DNA of 64,000 bases, taken from Clostridia bacterium (GTDB lineage Bacteria > Bacillota > Clostridia > Oscillospirales > Butyricicoccaceae). This document shows positions 38,399 through 45,870 of this stretch, piece after piece. The stretch spans positions 1 to 64,000 of the forward strand of contig JAFSZV010000057.1 in NCBI GenBank assembly GCA_017455565.1, read 5' to 3'. Positions within the stretch are counted from its first letter, which is position 1; each line of letters opens with the position of its first letter. A program made the translations under genes and the position numbers. The notes under the pieces are model-generated. The model made no database searches and was not told the DNA's origin. It worked only from the letters and a program-made list of their open reading frames with translations.

Positions 38399-39319
38399 TC
38401 AGGAAGAGTTTTCCGCGGCTTCCTTCTTTTGCCGCTGTTTTTCTGTTAAAACATTGTGGACCGCGATGGTAGCTATCACCAGGACGCTGCCCACTACCGA
38501 GAGCAGGCCCATGGCCTCGCCCAAAAAGATCAGCGCCAGGATGGGGCTGAGCACCGGTTCGACCATGGTGATGAAGCTGGCCTGAAGCGAGGGTGTGGTC
38601 CGGATGCCCTTGGAGAAGCAGATCCAGGAAAGCCCTAACTGGCAAGCGCCCATGAAAAAGACGGCCAGCCAGCTCTGCCAGGCGGGGATGCCGGCGGTGG
38701 CGGGGTGCATAACGGCGGGATCCCGTAGCAAAAAGGGAAGAAAAAGCACATAAAGGCTGTTGCCCAGAATGGTGGAGTGCAGGGGATTTGCCCCCGGCAG
38801 GCGGCTGGTGAAAAAAATGCCCGCATAAAATACGCCGGACAGCAGTGCCAGCAGGTTTCCCAGCGCGGGATTCGTGCCGGGCAGCTCGCTGCCTCGCAGG
38901 GTGTCGAGCATCGAGAGCACAATGCCCGCGAAGATCACCGCTCCCACGCAAAGATCCAGCCTGGAGGGCTTTTGCCGGAGCATGAGCAGCGACAGCAGGA
39001 TGATATACAGCGGCGAGGTATTCTGCAGCACGATGGCTGAGCCCGCCGAGGTCATCTTGTTGGCGAACATGAACAGGCAGGTTTCGCCCAGATAGCAAAC
39101 GGCCGTGAGCAAAATGGGCCACGTGACCCTAACGCGGAAGGTGCGGGAATAGAGCATCTGAACCGCGGCGGCGATGAGTCCGCGGACGCAGGCCAGACTG
39201 AGGGCGCTCCAGGGAATGAACTTGGACAAAACCCCCGCCGTGCTCCAGAGGACGGCGGCCGCTACCAGGAACAGCGGGCCGGTATAAGACGACTGCCGTT
39301 TCGTTTCGAGATCAGACAT
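38399..39319 (-). CDS. EamA/DMT-superfamily transporter
   Basis: 306 residues from the ATG at 39319, chosen because GAGGTG is 6 bases upstream (an ATG immediately before it would be too close). Ten hydrophobic segments in two EamA repeats: VAAAVLWSTAGVLSKF in the first and LQASFITMVEPVLSPILAL in the second. Drug/metabolite exporter type; substrate unknown. Confidence 0.9.
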   Translation of the reverse strand: MSDLETKRQSSYTGPLFLVAAAVLWSTAGVLSKFIPWSALSLACVRGLIAAAVQMLYSRTFRVRVTWPILLTAVCYLGETCLFMFANKMTSAGSAIVLQNTSPLYIILLSLLMLRQKPSRLDLCVGAVIFAGIVLSMLDTLRGSELPGTNPALGNLLALLSGVFYAGIFFTSRLPGANPLHSTILGNSLYVLFLPFLLRDPAVMHPATAGIPAWQSWLAVFFMGACQLGLSWICFSKGIRTTPSLQASFITMVEPVLSPILALIFLGEAMGLLSVVGSVLVIATIAVHNVLTEKQRQKKEAAENSS

Positions 39320-39340
39320 CATGATCACCTCACAACCCTG

Positions 39341-39369
39341 ATTGTAGCACAGACGCAAGGGGCGCACAA
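39341..39369 (-). promoter_or_regulatory. sigma-A promoter of the EamA transporter gene
   Basis: On the minus strand TTGTGC (39364-39369), 17-base spacer, TACAAT (39341-39346), close to the start codon. Confidence 0.65.
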
Positions 39370-39402
39370 CCCCAAATATTTACTGAAAAGGGGGAAGCAG
39401 CC

Positions 39403-40314
39403 ATGGAAGAGCTCCTGCGGCGGGCGGGAGAGCTTTTGACGCGGGCGGGCGCCTGCGCCTGGGGCTGCGCCGACGGCGCATGGCTGCTGCCCCGTATGCG
39501 CGAAGAAGCACGGGCAAAGGCGCTAGAACAGACGCCGGGGTTCAGGCGTCTTTTGTGCGCCGCCTTTCCCTATGCCCGGGGGACGGAGCGCGACGGAAGG
39601 ATCTCCCGTTACGCCCGCGGCGAGGACTATCACCGGGCAATCCTGCGGCGGCTGAGTCCCGCAGCCGAGGCGCTGGAGGCGCTGTGCCCGGGGGCAGTCT
39701 TTACGCCGTGGGCCGACAGTTCTCCCTTTCCCGAGGTTTACGCCGCCGCCCGCTGCGGTATGGGAAAGCTGGGGGAAAACGGACTTTTGCTGACGGAGGC
39801 GGCGGGGAGCTATGTCTTTCTGGGCTTTCTTGCCACAAACGCCCCCCTTCCCGCAACGGGCGGGGAAATTACGCCCTGCCGGGGCTGCGGCCTGTGCGAA
39901 GAAGCCTGTCCCGGCGGCGCGCTGCGCGGCGGCACGGTGGATCCGGAAATATGCCTTTCGGCCCTGACGCAGAAGCGGGGGGCGCTGACGCCGGAGCAGG
40001 AGCGTCTGCTGCGCCGGGGCGGGATGCTCTGGGGCTGCGATCGGTGCCAGCTCTGCTGTCCAGAAAATCATGGATTGACGGCGGCGCCGCTGCCCGAGTT
40101 CGACCGGCCTGAGCCGGCGATCACAGAAGCGGATCTGGCGCTGGGCGACCGGGCCTTCCGCCGGCGGTTCGCGGGCCGGGCCTTTGTTTGGCGGGGCGTG
40201 CAGCCCCTGCGCCGCAATGCGGCGCTTTTACAGAAAACAAAAGCGGAAAGTACATCCGCATATCATACGCCCCACGGGGGAAAAGAGGAAAGGACGAACG
40301 AACATGGAGAATAA
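39403..40314 (+). CDS. queG: tRNA epoxyqueuosine reductase-like protein
   Basis: 303 residues. DUF1730-type N-terminal half (FPYARGTERDGRISRYARGEDYH), PWADSSPFPEVYAA (catalytic region Asp, about 103), then two 4Fe-4S motifs, CRGCGLCEEACPGG (about 159-172) and CDRCQLCCPENH (about 211). QueG reduces epoxyqueuosine to queuosine in tRNA with cobalamin. It is somewhat shorter than typical 310-380-residue members and lacks the HEAT tail, as in the short Firmicute form. Its stop overlaps the asparaginase start by 11 bases. A second queuosine gene, queT, lies 26 kb away. Confidence 0.85.
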   Translation: MEELLRRAGELLTRAGACAWGCADGAWLLPRMREEARAKALEQTPGFRRLLCAAFPYARGTERDGRISRYARGEDYHRAILRRLSPAAEALEALCPGAVFTPWADSSPFPEVYAAARCGMGKLGENGLLLTEAAGSYVFLGFLATNAPLPATGGEITPCRGCGLCEEACPGGALRGGTVDPEICLSALTQKRGALTPEQERLLRRGGMLWGCDRCQLCCPENHGLTAAPLPEFDRPEPAITEADLALGDRAFRRRFAGRAFVWRGVQPLRRNAALLQKTKAESTSAYHTPHGGKEERTNEHGE

Positions 40315-41323
40315 AAAGCTGCTGATCCTGGCCACGGGTGGCACTATCGCCTCCGACGCCACCGAAAACGGCCTTTCGCCGGAGCATTCCGCCGCCGAGA
40401 TCGCGGCGGGCAGCCTGCAGCACATGACCGACTGCCTCATCGACTGCCGGGACGTTCTGGCGCTGGATTCTTCCAACATCCAACCGGAGGAGTGGCAGGT
40501 CATCGCCCGGGAAACCGCGGCCGCCGCGGGGAATTACGACGGCATCGTGATCCTTCACGGCACCGACACCATGGCTTATACCGCATCGGCCTTGACCTAT
40601 ATGCTGCGGGAGCTTCCCATCCCCGTGGTGTTCACGGGGAGTCAGCTCCCCTTTGTGCATCCGCTCACCGACGCCATGGACAATCTTCGCTGCGCCGCGG
40701 CCATGGCCCTCAGCGGGCGGCCCGGCGTGTTTCTGGCCTTTGACCGCAAGGTGATGCTGGGCTGCCGGGGCGTGAAGGTGCGCACCTCGGGCTTCGATGC
40801 CTTTGAGAGCATCAATTATCCCTATGTGGCCAAGGTCACCGGCGGCGGGCTGGAAATCCGGGACAAGCTGCTCCCGCCCCGTCCCGCAGGGCCTTTCCGG
40901 CTGGAAGAGGAGTTATGCACCCACGTGTTTCTGCTCAAGCTGACCCCGGGGCTTGACCCCGCCATCTTTGACCTGCTACTGCAGAGCGATTACAAGGGCA
41001 TTGTCATCGAGGCCTTCGGCGCGGGCGGGCTGCATTACGTCCACCGAGACCTGTATAAAAAGCTGCTGGAGCTGCGCCAGCGGGAGATCCCCGTGGTGGT
41101 GGCCAGCCAATGCCTGTATGAAAAGAGCGATCTTTCCAAATACGAGGTGGGCAAGCTGGCGCTGGAGCGGGGCGTCATCTCGGCGCAGGACATGACCTCG
41201 GAGGCGGCGCTCACCAAGCTGATGTGGGTGCTGGCCCGGGCCGGGGGCGTGGAAAATGTGCGGGCATGGTTTGAACGCAGCTTGGCGGGCGAGATCACCT
41301 TGGACGACGAAGCCGGCGTATGA
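40304..41323 (+). CDS. type I L-asparaginase family protein
   Basis: 339 residues from the ATG at 40304, with AGAGGAAAGG upstream. Catalytic Thr in LATGGTIAS (about 14) and HGTDTMAYTASAL (about 85, second Thr and Asp-Lys region), TGSQLP, DAMDNLR and VKVRTSGFDAFES are asparaginase blocks. No signal peptide, so cytosolic; hydrolyses asparagine to aspartate and ammonia. Confidence 0.95.
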   Translation: MENKKLLILATGGTIASDATENGLSPEHSAAEIAAGSLQHMTDCLIDCRDVLALDSSNIQPEEWQVIARETAAAAGNYDGIVILHGTDTMAYTASALTYMLRELPIPVVFTGSQLPFVHPLTDAMDNLRCAAAMALSGRPGVFLAFDRKVMLGCRGVKVRTSGFDAFESINYPYVAKVTGGGLEIRDKLLPPRPAGPFRLEEELCTHVFLLKLTPGLDPAIFDLLLQSDYKGIVIEAFGAGGLHYVHRDLYKKLLELRQREIPVVVASQCLYEKSDLSKYEVGKLALERGVISAQDMTSEAALTKLMWVLARAGGVENVRAWFERSLAGEITLDDEAGV

Positions 41324-41373
41324 CAGGTGTCGTTTTGAAAGACTGAGAAAGGAACTCCCTTGCGGAGACCCAT

Positions 41374-42258
41374 ATGGAAATCATCCCTCTTTACGGAAAG
41401 ACCGGGATCATCGAGACCCCCATTACCACCGTGGGCATTTACCGTCTGTCGCGGGATCAGGCGGTGTTGATCGATTCCGGCGATTATCCCCGCCCGGAGC
41501 TGCCGGAGCTGCTGGAGCGGGAAGGACTGGCGGTGCGGGCGGTGATCTGCACCCATCTGCATCCCGATCACATTTCCAACAACCCCGCGCTGGTGGAGCG
41601 GTACGGTGCGGAGATCTTTGCCCACGAGGCTGAGCGGGATTCAGCAAAGGCCATATTCGACATGCTGGAGTCCATGGGACAGTATCCCCAGTGGACAAAG
41701 ATCCGTCCCATGTATCCCATTACCTGGCTAAGCGGCGGGCAGGAAGAGGTCACGGTGGACGGCGCGCCCTTCCGCATCATTCAGACGCCGGGCCATTCCT
41801 TCGGCCATATCGCCGTGGTCACGCCAGACGGCGTGTGCTGTCTGGGCGACGCCATGATGTCGGTGCCCCGGGTGCGGCAGGCCAAGCTGCCCTATATGGA
41901 AGACGCGGACCAGGCCATCGAAAGCATGGAACGCATCCGCGAGACGCAGTATCCCTTTTACGTCACGGCCCACAAGGGAGCGACGCCGCTGGAGGCGCTG
42001 GAGCTGATGGTGGACGAAAACGTGCGGGTGGAGCTGGAGCTTTACGACCGCTTTTTGCGGATGATGGATCATCCCCGCAGCGAGGAAGAGGCCATCCGCG
42101 ATTTTCTTGTGGAGACGGGAACGTGGAAGGGGGACGGGCAGGTGAGCTGGTTCGTATCGCACAGCGCCGAAACCCAGCTGATGTCGTTGATTCGCGCGGG
42201 CGAGCTCAAATGGCACGACGGGATGGTGTACGCGGCGCGGCAAATGAGCCGGGCCTGA
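41374..42258 (+). CDS. MBL-fold metallo-hydrolase
   Basis: 294 residues. Metal-binding THLHPDH (about 59-65), TPGHSFGH (about 138) and GDAM (about 157) give the metallo-beta-lactamase fold. A long C-terminal helical extension (ELELYDRFLRMMDHPRSEEEAI) is typical of glyoxalase II-like or RNase-unlike members. Substrate unknown. Confidence 0.9.
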   Translation: MEIIPLYGKTGIIETPITTVGIYRLSRDQAVLIDSGDYPRPELPELLEREGLAVRAVICTHLHPDHISNNPALVERYGAEIFAHEAERDSAKAIFDMLESMGQYPQWTKIRPMYPITWLSGGQEEVTVDGAPFRIIQTPGHSFGHIAVVTPDGVCCLGDAMMSVPRVRQAKLPYMEDADQAIESMERIRETQYPFYVTAHKGATPLEALELMVDENVRVELELYDRFLRMMDHPRSEEEAIRDFLVETGTWKGDGQVSWFVSHSAETQLMSLIRAGELKWHDGMVYAARQMSRA

Positions 42259-42270
42259 AAGAGAAAAAAC

Positions 42271-42299
42271 AGCGGGTCTGCCACGGCAGACCCGCTTTG
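42271..42299. terminator. bidirectional terminator between the MBL gene and the DUF2089 operon
   Basis: AGCGGGTCTGCC and its complement flank a 2-base gap; TTT follows on the plus side and AAAAAA precedes it, giving T for the minus side. Confidence 0.85.
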
Positions 42300-42311
42300 A
42301 TTTGCAAAAGC

Positions 42312-42635
42312 TCAATCCAGATCCTGAAGGTCCATTTTCTCCAGTTGCTTTTTCCGGCGCAGCTTTTCCCGGCAGGCGATGTAGACGGCAAGCAGGATCA
42401 AGGTTGGAATATTTGCCCAGAAAAAGGTTTCCGCAATTGACAGAATGAAGCCGAAGGTGACGCCCTCTTCCGGCGCGAGCTGACCCATCAGCACAAAAAC
42501 CGACGCCAGAAAAAACAGCAGGGGCAGGATCAGGCCCGGCCACTTGTTCTGCCGTTTGGAAAGAAAGAGCTGTAAAAACACCAGACCGGCATACACGGCC
42601 AATGAGATAAGTAATACAATAATAAAAACTTTCAT
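42312..42635 (-). CDS. small membrane protein with three helices
   Basis: 107 residues, hydrophobic segments at about 1-26, 33-52 and 63-88 and a charged KLRRKKQLEKMDLQ tail. It overlaps the DUF2089 gene by the ATGA of stop and start, so it is co-translated. No family recognised; DUF2089 genes often pair with a membrane protein, suggesting regulation of it. Confidence 0.82.
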   Translation of the reverse strand: MKVFIIVLLISLAVYAGLVFLQLFLSKRQNKWPGLILPLLFFLASVFVLMGQLAPEEGVTFGFILSIAETFFWANIPTLILLAVYIACREKLRRKKQLEKMDLQDLD

Positions 42636-42937
42636 TTGGCTGCCTCCTGATGCAGTTTTTTATATTCCTCGATCAACACCTTTGCCGTGCCGAAGTCAAG
42701 CTTTTCCTTGACGGCCATGCGCTTGATGAGGGAGATATAGGGATCTTTTTCCGTGTCTTCGCTGAGCTTGATTTTTTGAATGAGCCGGTCCAGCCGGAGC
42801 CGGACGGTGGGATAGGTGACGGAATATTGCTTAGCGAGCTCTTTCAGCGAGCCCGAGGCCAGAAGAAACCGCTTGATGAACGCGAGATCCTCATCCTCCA
42901 GATTAGCCATCCAATCCGGAAGCAGTTCGATTGTCAT
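42632..42937 (-). CDS. DUF2089-family helix-turn-helix protein
   Basis: 101 residues. LASGSLKELAKQYSVTYPTVRLRLDRLIQKI is the DUF2089 HTH (cited by its ends LASGSL to LIQKI, about 27-56), with a helical C-terminus. No zinc-ribbon N-terminus is present in this short form. GGAGG lies 8 bases before the ATG. Likely DNA-binding autoregulator of this two-gene operon (inference). Confidence 0.87.
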   Translation of the reverse strand: MTIELLPDWMANLEDEDLAFIKRFLLASGSLKELAKQYSVTYPTVRLRLDRLIQKIKLSEDTEKDPYISLIKRMAVKEKLDFGTAKVLIEEYKKLHQEAAK

Positions 42938-42954
42938 AAAGAAGGCCTCCTTTC

Positions 42955-42992
42955 ATAATATTAATATTATCATTAAACAATATTAAAGTCAA
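42955..42992 (-). promoter_or_regulatory. promoter and overlapping 16-bp palindrome of the DUF2089 operon
   Basis: On the minus strand TTGACT (42987-42992), 17-base spacer, TAATAT (42964-42969). ATAATATTAATATTAT at 42955-42970 is a perfect 16-base palindrome covering the -10 box, a likely operator. Confidence 0.7.
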
Positions 42993-43063
42993 TAGGAAAA
43001 ATCATATTTATTTTTGTGAAATAGATCTCCAGAGGAGCGGCGCTTGTGCCCGCTGCGGGGATT

Positions 43064-43102
43064 TGCAAAAAAGAACCCCGCGAAAGCATTGCTTTCGCGG
43101 GG
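43064..43102 (-). terminator. terminator of tRNA-Val
   Basis: CCCCGCGAAAGC (43076-43087) and its complement (43091-43102) around an ATT loop; the A-rich stretch before it gives a T-run for the minus strand. Confidence 0.88.
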
Positions 43103-43105
43103 CTT

Positions 43106-43182
43106 TGGTGGACGATACAGGAATCGAACCTGTTACCTCCTGTACGTCAAACAGGCGCTCTAGCCAAGTGAGCTAATCGTCC
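43106..43182 (-). tRNA. tRNA-Val(GAC)
   Basis: 77 bases on the minus strand including the encoded CCA. Acceptor stem GGACGAT/ATCGTCC, D-arm, anticodon stem CCTGT/ACAGG with loop TTGACGT (anticodon GAC), variable AGGTA and T-arm ACAGG-TTCGAATC-CTGT all fold normally. Confidence 0.98.
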
Positions 43183-43200
43183 TTCGCACGGTGCCTTTAT

Positions 43201-43229
43201 AGTATACGGCGAAGCAGGGCAAATGTCAA
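43201..43229 (-). promoter_or_regulatory. sigma-A promoter of tRNA-Val
   Basis: On the minus strand TTGACA (43224-43229), 17-base spacer, TATACT (43201-43206). Confidence 0.9.
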
Positions 43230-43295
43230 GAATTTTTTTGCGGAAATTGCGTTTTTTTGAAAAGCCGGCCGCCCCCGCGGGGAGCGGCCTCATCT

Positions 43296-44105
43296 TTAGA
43301 ACACATAGGAAACGCAGGCGAGAACGTCCAGATAATCGTCGGTTTCCAGCCGGATGGTGCGATCACCTGCTAGTTTGAAACCCGGGAACCAGGAATAGCG
43401 CACCGCGTCCCGGTGCTCCTTATACGTCAGCTCCAGCACAAAGCGCCGGGGCAGCTTGCACAGCGCGTCCGACAGATCCTGCCGCAGCGCCTCTTCGGCG
43501 GCGGCGCGGATGCGATCGCAGGCCACCTTGGGGTGCAGGCAGCGGATCATGCCGCCCAAACCGTCCTTGACGGCGACGGTTTTCAGTTTGGGATGGATAT
43601 TCTGGGCAAGGGAGTCCTCGGTGAGCATTTTGTCGCCGGTGAGCAGCACCGAGGGCACGCCCTCCAGCGCGCAGGCCCAGCTAAACAGCAGGAATTCAGT
43701 GCAGATCATGCCGTTGAGGGTCACCTGCGTGGTTCTGGTGGAGTAGGTGTGGGAAAGGGGATTGCCCCGGCGTCCGGCGGCCGAGTGGTAGCCGATGAAC
43801 ATGGCGGCGTCGAAGCTTTTGTCCACGCCGTAAGCCATGGCATAGGGATGGCCGTTCCAGCTTCGAATGAGCTGTACGCATTCGGGAAGCTGGACGGGGT
43901 CGAGATTGACGGCGGGGCCATGGGCGTCCTTGATGAGGATTTCGGTGGCGCCGGCGGCGATGGCACCCTCGCAGGCGGCCTTGACCTCGGCGGTCATCTG
44001 CTGAATATGCGGCTTTGCCGTGGCCAGATCGTTGACGGGAAGGGTCTGGTTCCAGGCGTTGGCGAGGGTAGTGCCCTCAATATCCGCGCTGATAAAGACT
44101 TTCAC
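43296..44105 (-). CDS. M55-family D-aminopeptidase (DppA-like), copy A
   Basis: 269 residues from a GTG start with AAGGGGGC upstream. ADIEG (Asp8, Glu10), DAHG (His62), GYHSAAG (His107), LSHTYST (His119) and ICTEFLLFSW (Glu137) supply the DppA metal and catalytic residues. Zinc enzyme that releases D-amino acids such as D-Ala from small peptides, in peptidoglycan turnover. It follows copy B after 12 bases. Confidence 0.92.
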   Translation of the reverse strand: MKVFISADIEGTTLANAWNQTLPVNDLATAKPHIQQMTAEVKAACEGAIAAGATEILIKDAHGPAVNLDPVQLPECVQLIRSWNGHPYAMAYGVDKSFDAAMFIGYHSAAGRRGNPLSHTYSTRTTQVTLNGMICTEFLLFSWACALEGVPSVLLTGDKMLTEDSLAQNIHPKLKTVAVKDGLGGMIRCLHPKVACDRIRAAAEEALRQDLSDALCKLPRRFVLELTYKEHRDAVRYSWFPGFKLAGDRTIRLETDDYLDVLACVSYVF

Positions 44106-44117
44106 AAAAGCGCCCCC

Positions 44118-44915
44118 TTACAGACAGAACTGTACGGCTCGCAGAACGTCCATGAAATCGCCGGTCTCCATGCGGATGGTGTGATCGTCCAGCAGCGCAA
44201 AGCCGGGATAGAACGAGCGGCGCACCGCGTCGTGATGTTCTTTATAAGAAATCTGGAATACAAAATGCTCGGGCAGCGTGATTCCCGCGCCCGACAGATC
44301 CTGCGACAGCGCCTTTTCCGCCATTTCCCGGATCATGCGGCAGGCTAGATTGGGATTGATGGACTTGGTGCAGCCGCCCAGACCGTCCTTCACGGCCACA
44401 GTGTGCAGGACGGGATGCAGGCCGCGGCTGTCGTCAATGAGGGTCTTGTCGCCGCACAAAAGCACTGTTGGCACGCCGAAGGCAGCGCAGGCCCAGCTAT
44501 ACAGCAGGAATTCCGAGCAGACCATTCCGTTGAGGGTCACGGAGGTGGTTTTGGTGGAATGGGTGTGGGAAAGGGGATTGCCGATCCGCCCGGCGGCGGC
44601 ATGATAGCCCACGAACATGGCGGCGTCGAAGCTGCCGTCGACGCCGTCCGCCATACCCAGCGGGCTGCCGCTCCAGCCGCGGATGACCTCGACGCATTCG
44701 GGAAGCTGGGAAACGTCCAGATTGACGGCCTCGTCGTGGGCGTCATTCACCAGGATATAGTCGGCTCCGGCAGCCACGGCGCCCTCGCAGGCAGCCTTGA
44801 CCTCGGCGGTCATCTGCCGGGCGGCGGCGGGATACAGATCTTTGCCGCGCTCGGTCTCGTCCCACAGAGTGGTAAAGGTAGTGCCTTCGATGTCGGCGCT
44901 GATGAATACACGCAT
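44118..44915 (-). CDS. M55-family D-aminopeptidase (DppA-like), copy B
   Basis: 265 residues from the ATG at 44915, with AAGGAGG 8 bases upstream. All ligand positions match the DppA family: Asp8, Glu10 (ADIEG), His60 (NDAH), His105 (GYHAAAG), His117 (LSHTHST) and Glu135 (VCSEFLLYSW). Related to the next gene along most of its length but clearly diverged, so this is an old tandem duplication. First of the two-gene operon. Confidence 0.93.
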   Translation of the reverse strand: MRVFISADIEGTTFTTLWDETERGKDLYPAAARQMTAEVKAACEGAVAAGADYILVNDAHDEAVNLDVSQLPECVEVIRGWSGSPLGMADGVDGSFDAAMFVGYHAAAGRIGNPLSHTHSTKTTSVTLNGMVCSEFLLYSWACAAFGVPTVLLCGDKTLIDDSRGLHPVLHTVAVKDGLGGCTKSINPNLACRMIREMAEKALSQDLSGAGITLPEHFVFQISYKEHHDAVRRSFYPGFALLDDHTIRMETGDFMDVLRAVQFCL

Positions 44916-44950
44916 AAACAATTCCTCCTTATTGAATAATTAGCAGCTTG

Positions 44951-44979
44951 ATTGTAGCATATTTTTTACTCTGTTACAA
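44951..44979 (-). promoter_or_regulatory. sigma-A promoter of the M55 pair
   Basis: On the minus strand TTGTAA (44974-44979), 17-base spacer, TACAAT (44951-44956). Confidence 0.78.
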
Positions 44980-45007
44980 CAAAAAAGTGCGAAAAATTGG
45001 GGCCGGG

Positions 45008-45036
45008 TTGACAAGGAAAGTATGCCGTAATACAAT
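45008..45036 (+). promoter_or_regulatory. sigma-A promoter of the CPBP protease gene
   Basis: TTGACA (45008-45013), 17-base spacer, TACAAT (45031-45036), divergent from the M55 promoter. Confidence 0.85.
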
Positions 45037-45081
45037 AAAATAAATAAAAAGCCCGCTTCAACGGGCCGGAAAAGGTGCTTT

Positions 45082-45810
45082 ATGAGCAAAACCGGGAAAA
45101 CGATCCTGCGCTTTTTTGCCGTGACGGCGGCTTTTATCCTGTTTCGGGAATTGGTGGACAGATTGGGCTGGAAACTCGCCCTTGCGCTTGACAATGGAGT
45201 GCTGGATCCGGACGGCGTGTTTCTGGCTGTGTCCATTCATCATGTTGTGTATGTGCTGTGTACGCTTCCGGTCTGCTTTGCGCTGCATAAGGCGGCGGGG
45301 CTGGAGTTTCCATTAAAGCCCCGGAGAGACGACCGAAGCGCGAGATTTGTGGCGCGGCTTTGTCTCGTCTTTCTGGTATATAACCTGGGCTGGTATCTGA
45401 TTGTGGGAGTGCTGGAACGTGCGATTGTTCCGGTTGATTATGCGCTCACCGCCGTGAATGTGGCGGGAACGCTGGGGTTTCAATTATTTTTGTCAGGCAC
45501 GGGGGAAGAACTGCTGTGTCGTGCGCTGCCCATCACCTGCCTCCGGGCGGCGTGCGGGGAGCAACGCAAGTCTACGGACAGCGTGATCCTCTTGATTACC
45601 GCGCTGTTGTTTGCCGCAGGACATATTCGGGTTTCGGCCCCGCTGTCGACTCAATGGTATAACCTTTTGTATGTTTTTGTTCATGGTATGATTTATGGCA
45701 TGGTCTATTTGCGCGCAAAAAGCGTGATATATCCTATGATCCTGCACGGGGTGAGCAATGTTCTTTCCGTGGGCGGATGTTATCTGTATATGCTATTGTG
45801 CAACCCGTAA
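45082..45810 (+). CDS. CPBP family intramembrane glutamic endopeptidase
   Basis: 242 residues, about seven hydrophobic segments. GEELLCRALP (E-E-x-x-x-R, about 142), AAGHIRVS and ILHGVSNVLS (H-x-x-x-N, about 222) are the CPBP/Abi motifs. These intramembrane proteases process prenylated or peptide substrates and often give bacteriocin self-protection; no bacteriocin genes are near. Codon use is AT-richer than in the surrounding genes. Confidence 0.92.
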   Translation: MSKTGKTILRFFAVTAAFILFRELVDRLGWKLALALDNGVLDPDGVFLAVSIHHVVYVLCTLPVCFALHKAAGLEFPLKPRRDDRSARFVARLCLVFLVYNLGWYLIVGVLERAIVPVDYALTAVNVAGTLGFQLFLSGTGEELLCRALPITCLRAACGEQRKSTDSVILLITALLFAAGHIRVSAPLSTQWYNLLYVFVHGMIYGMVYLRAKSVIYPMILHGVSNVLSVGGCYLYMLLCNP

Positions 45811-45840
45811 AAACAAGCGGGAAATTTATCATGGAAAAAA

Positions 45841-45866
45841 GAGGAGCTTGCCGGCTCCTCTTTTTT
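45841..45866. terminator. bidirectional terminator between the CPBP and terminase genes
   Basis: GAGGAGC/GCTCCTC stem with a 6-base loop, followed by six T and preceded by six A. Confidence 0.87.
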
Positions 45867-45870
45867 GCGG

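Noticed and set aside
43071-43105. GC-rich hairpin next to tRNA-Val considered as an attachment-site remnant.
   Set aside because: It has a normal T-run on the tRNA strand, there is no integrase nearby and no direct repeat of the tRNA 3' end.
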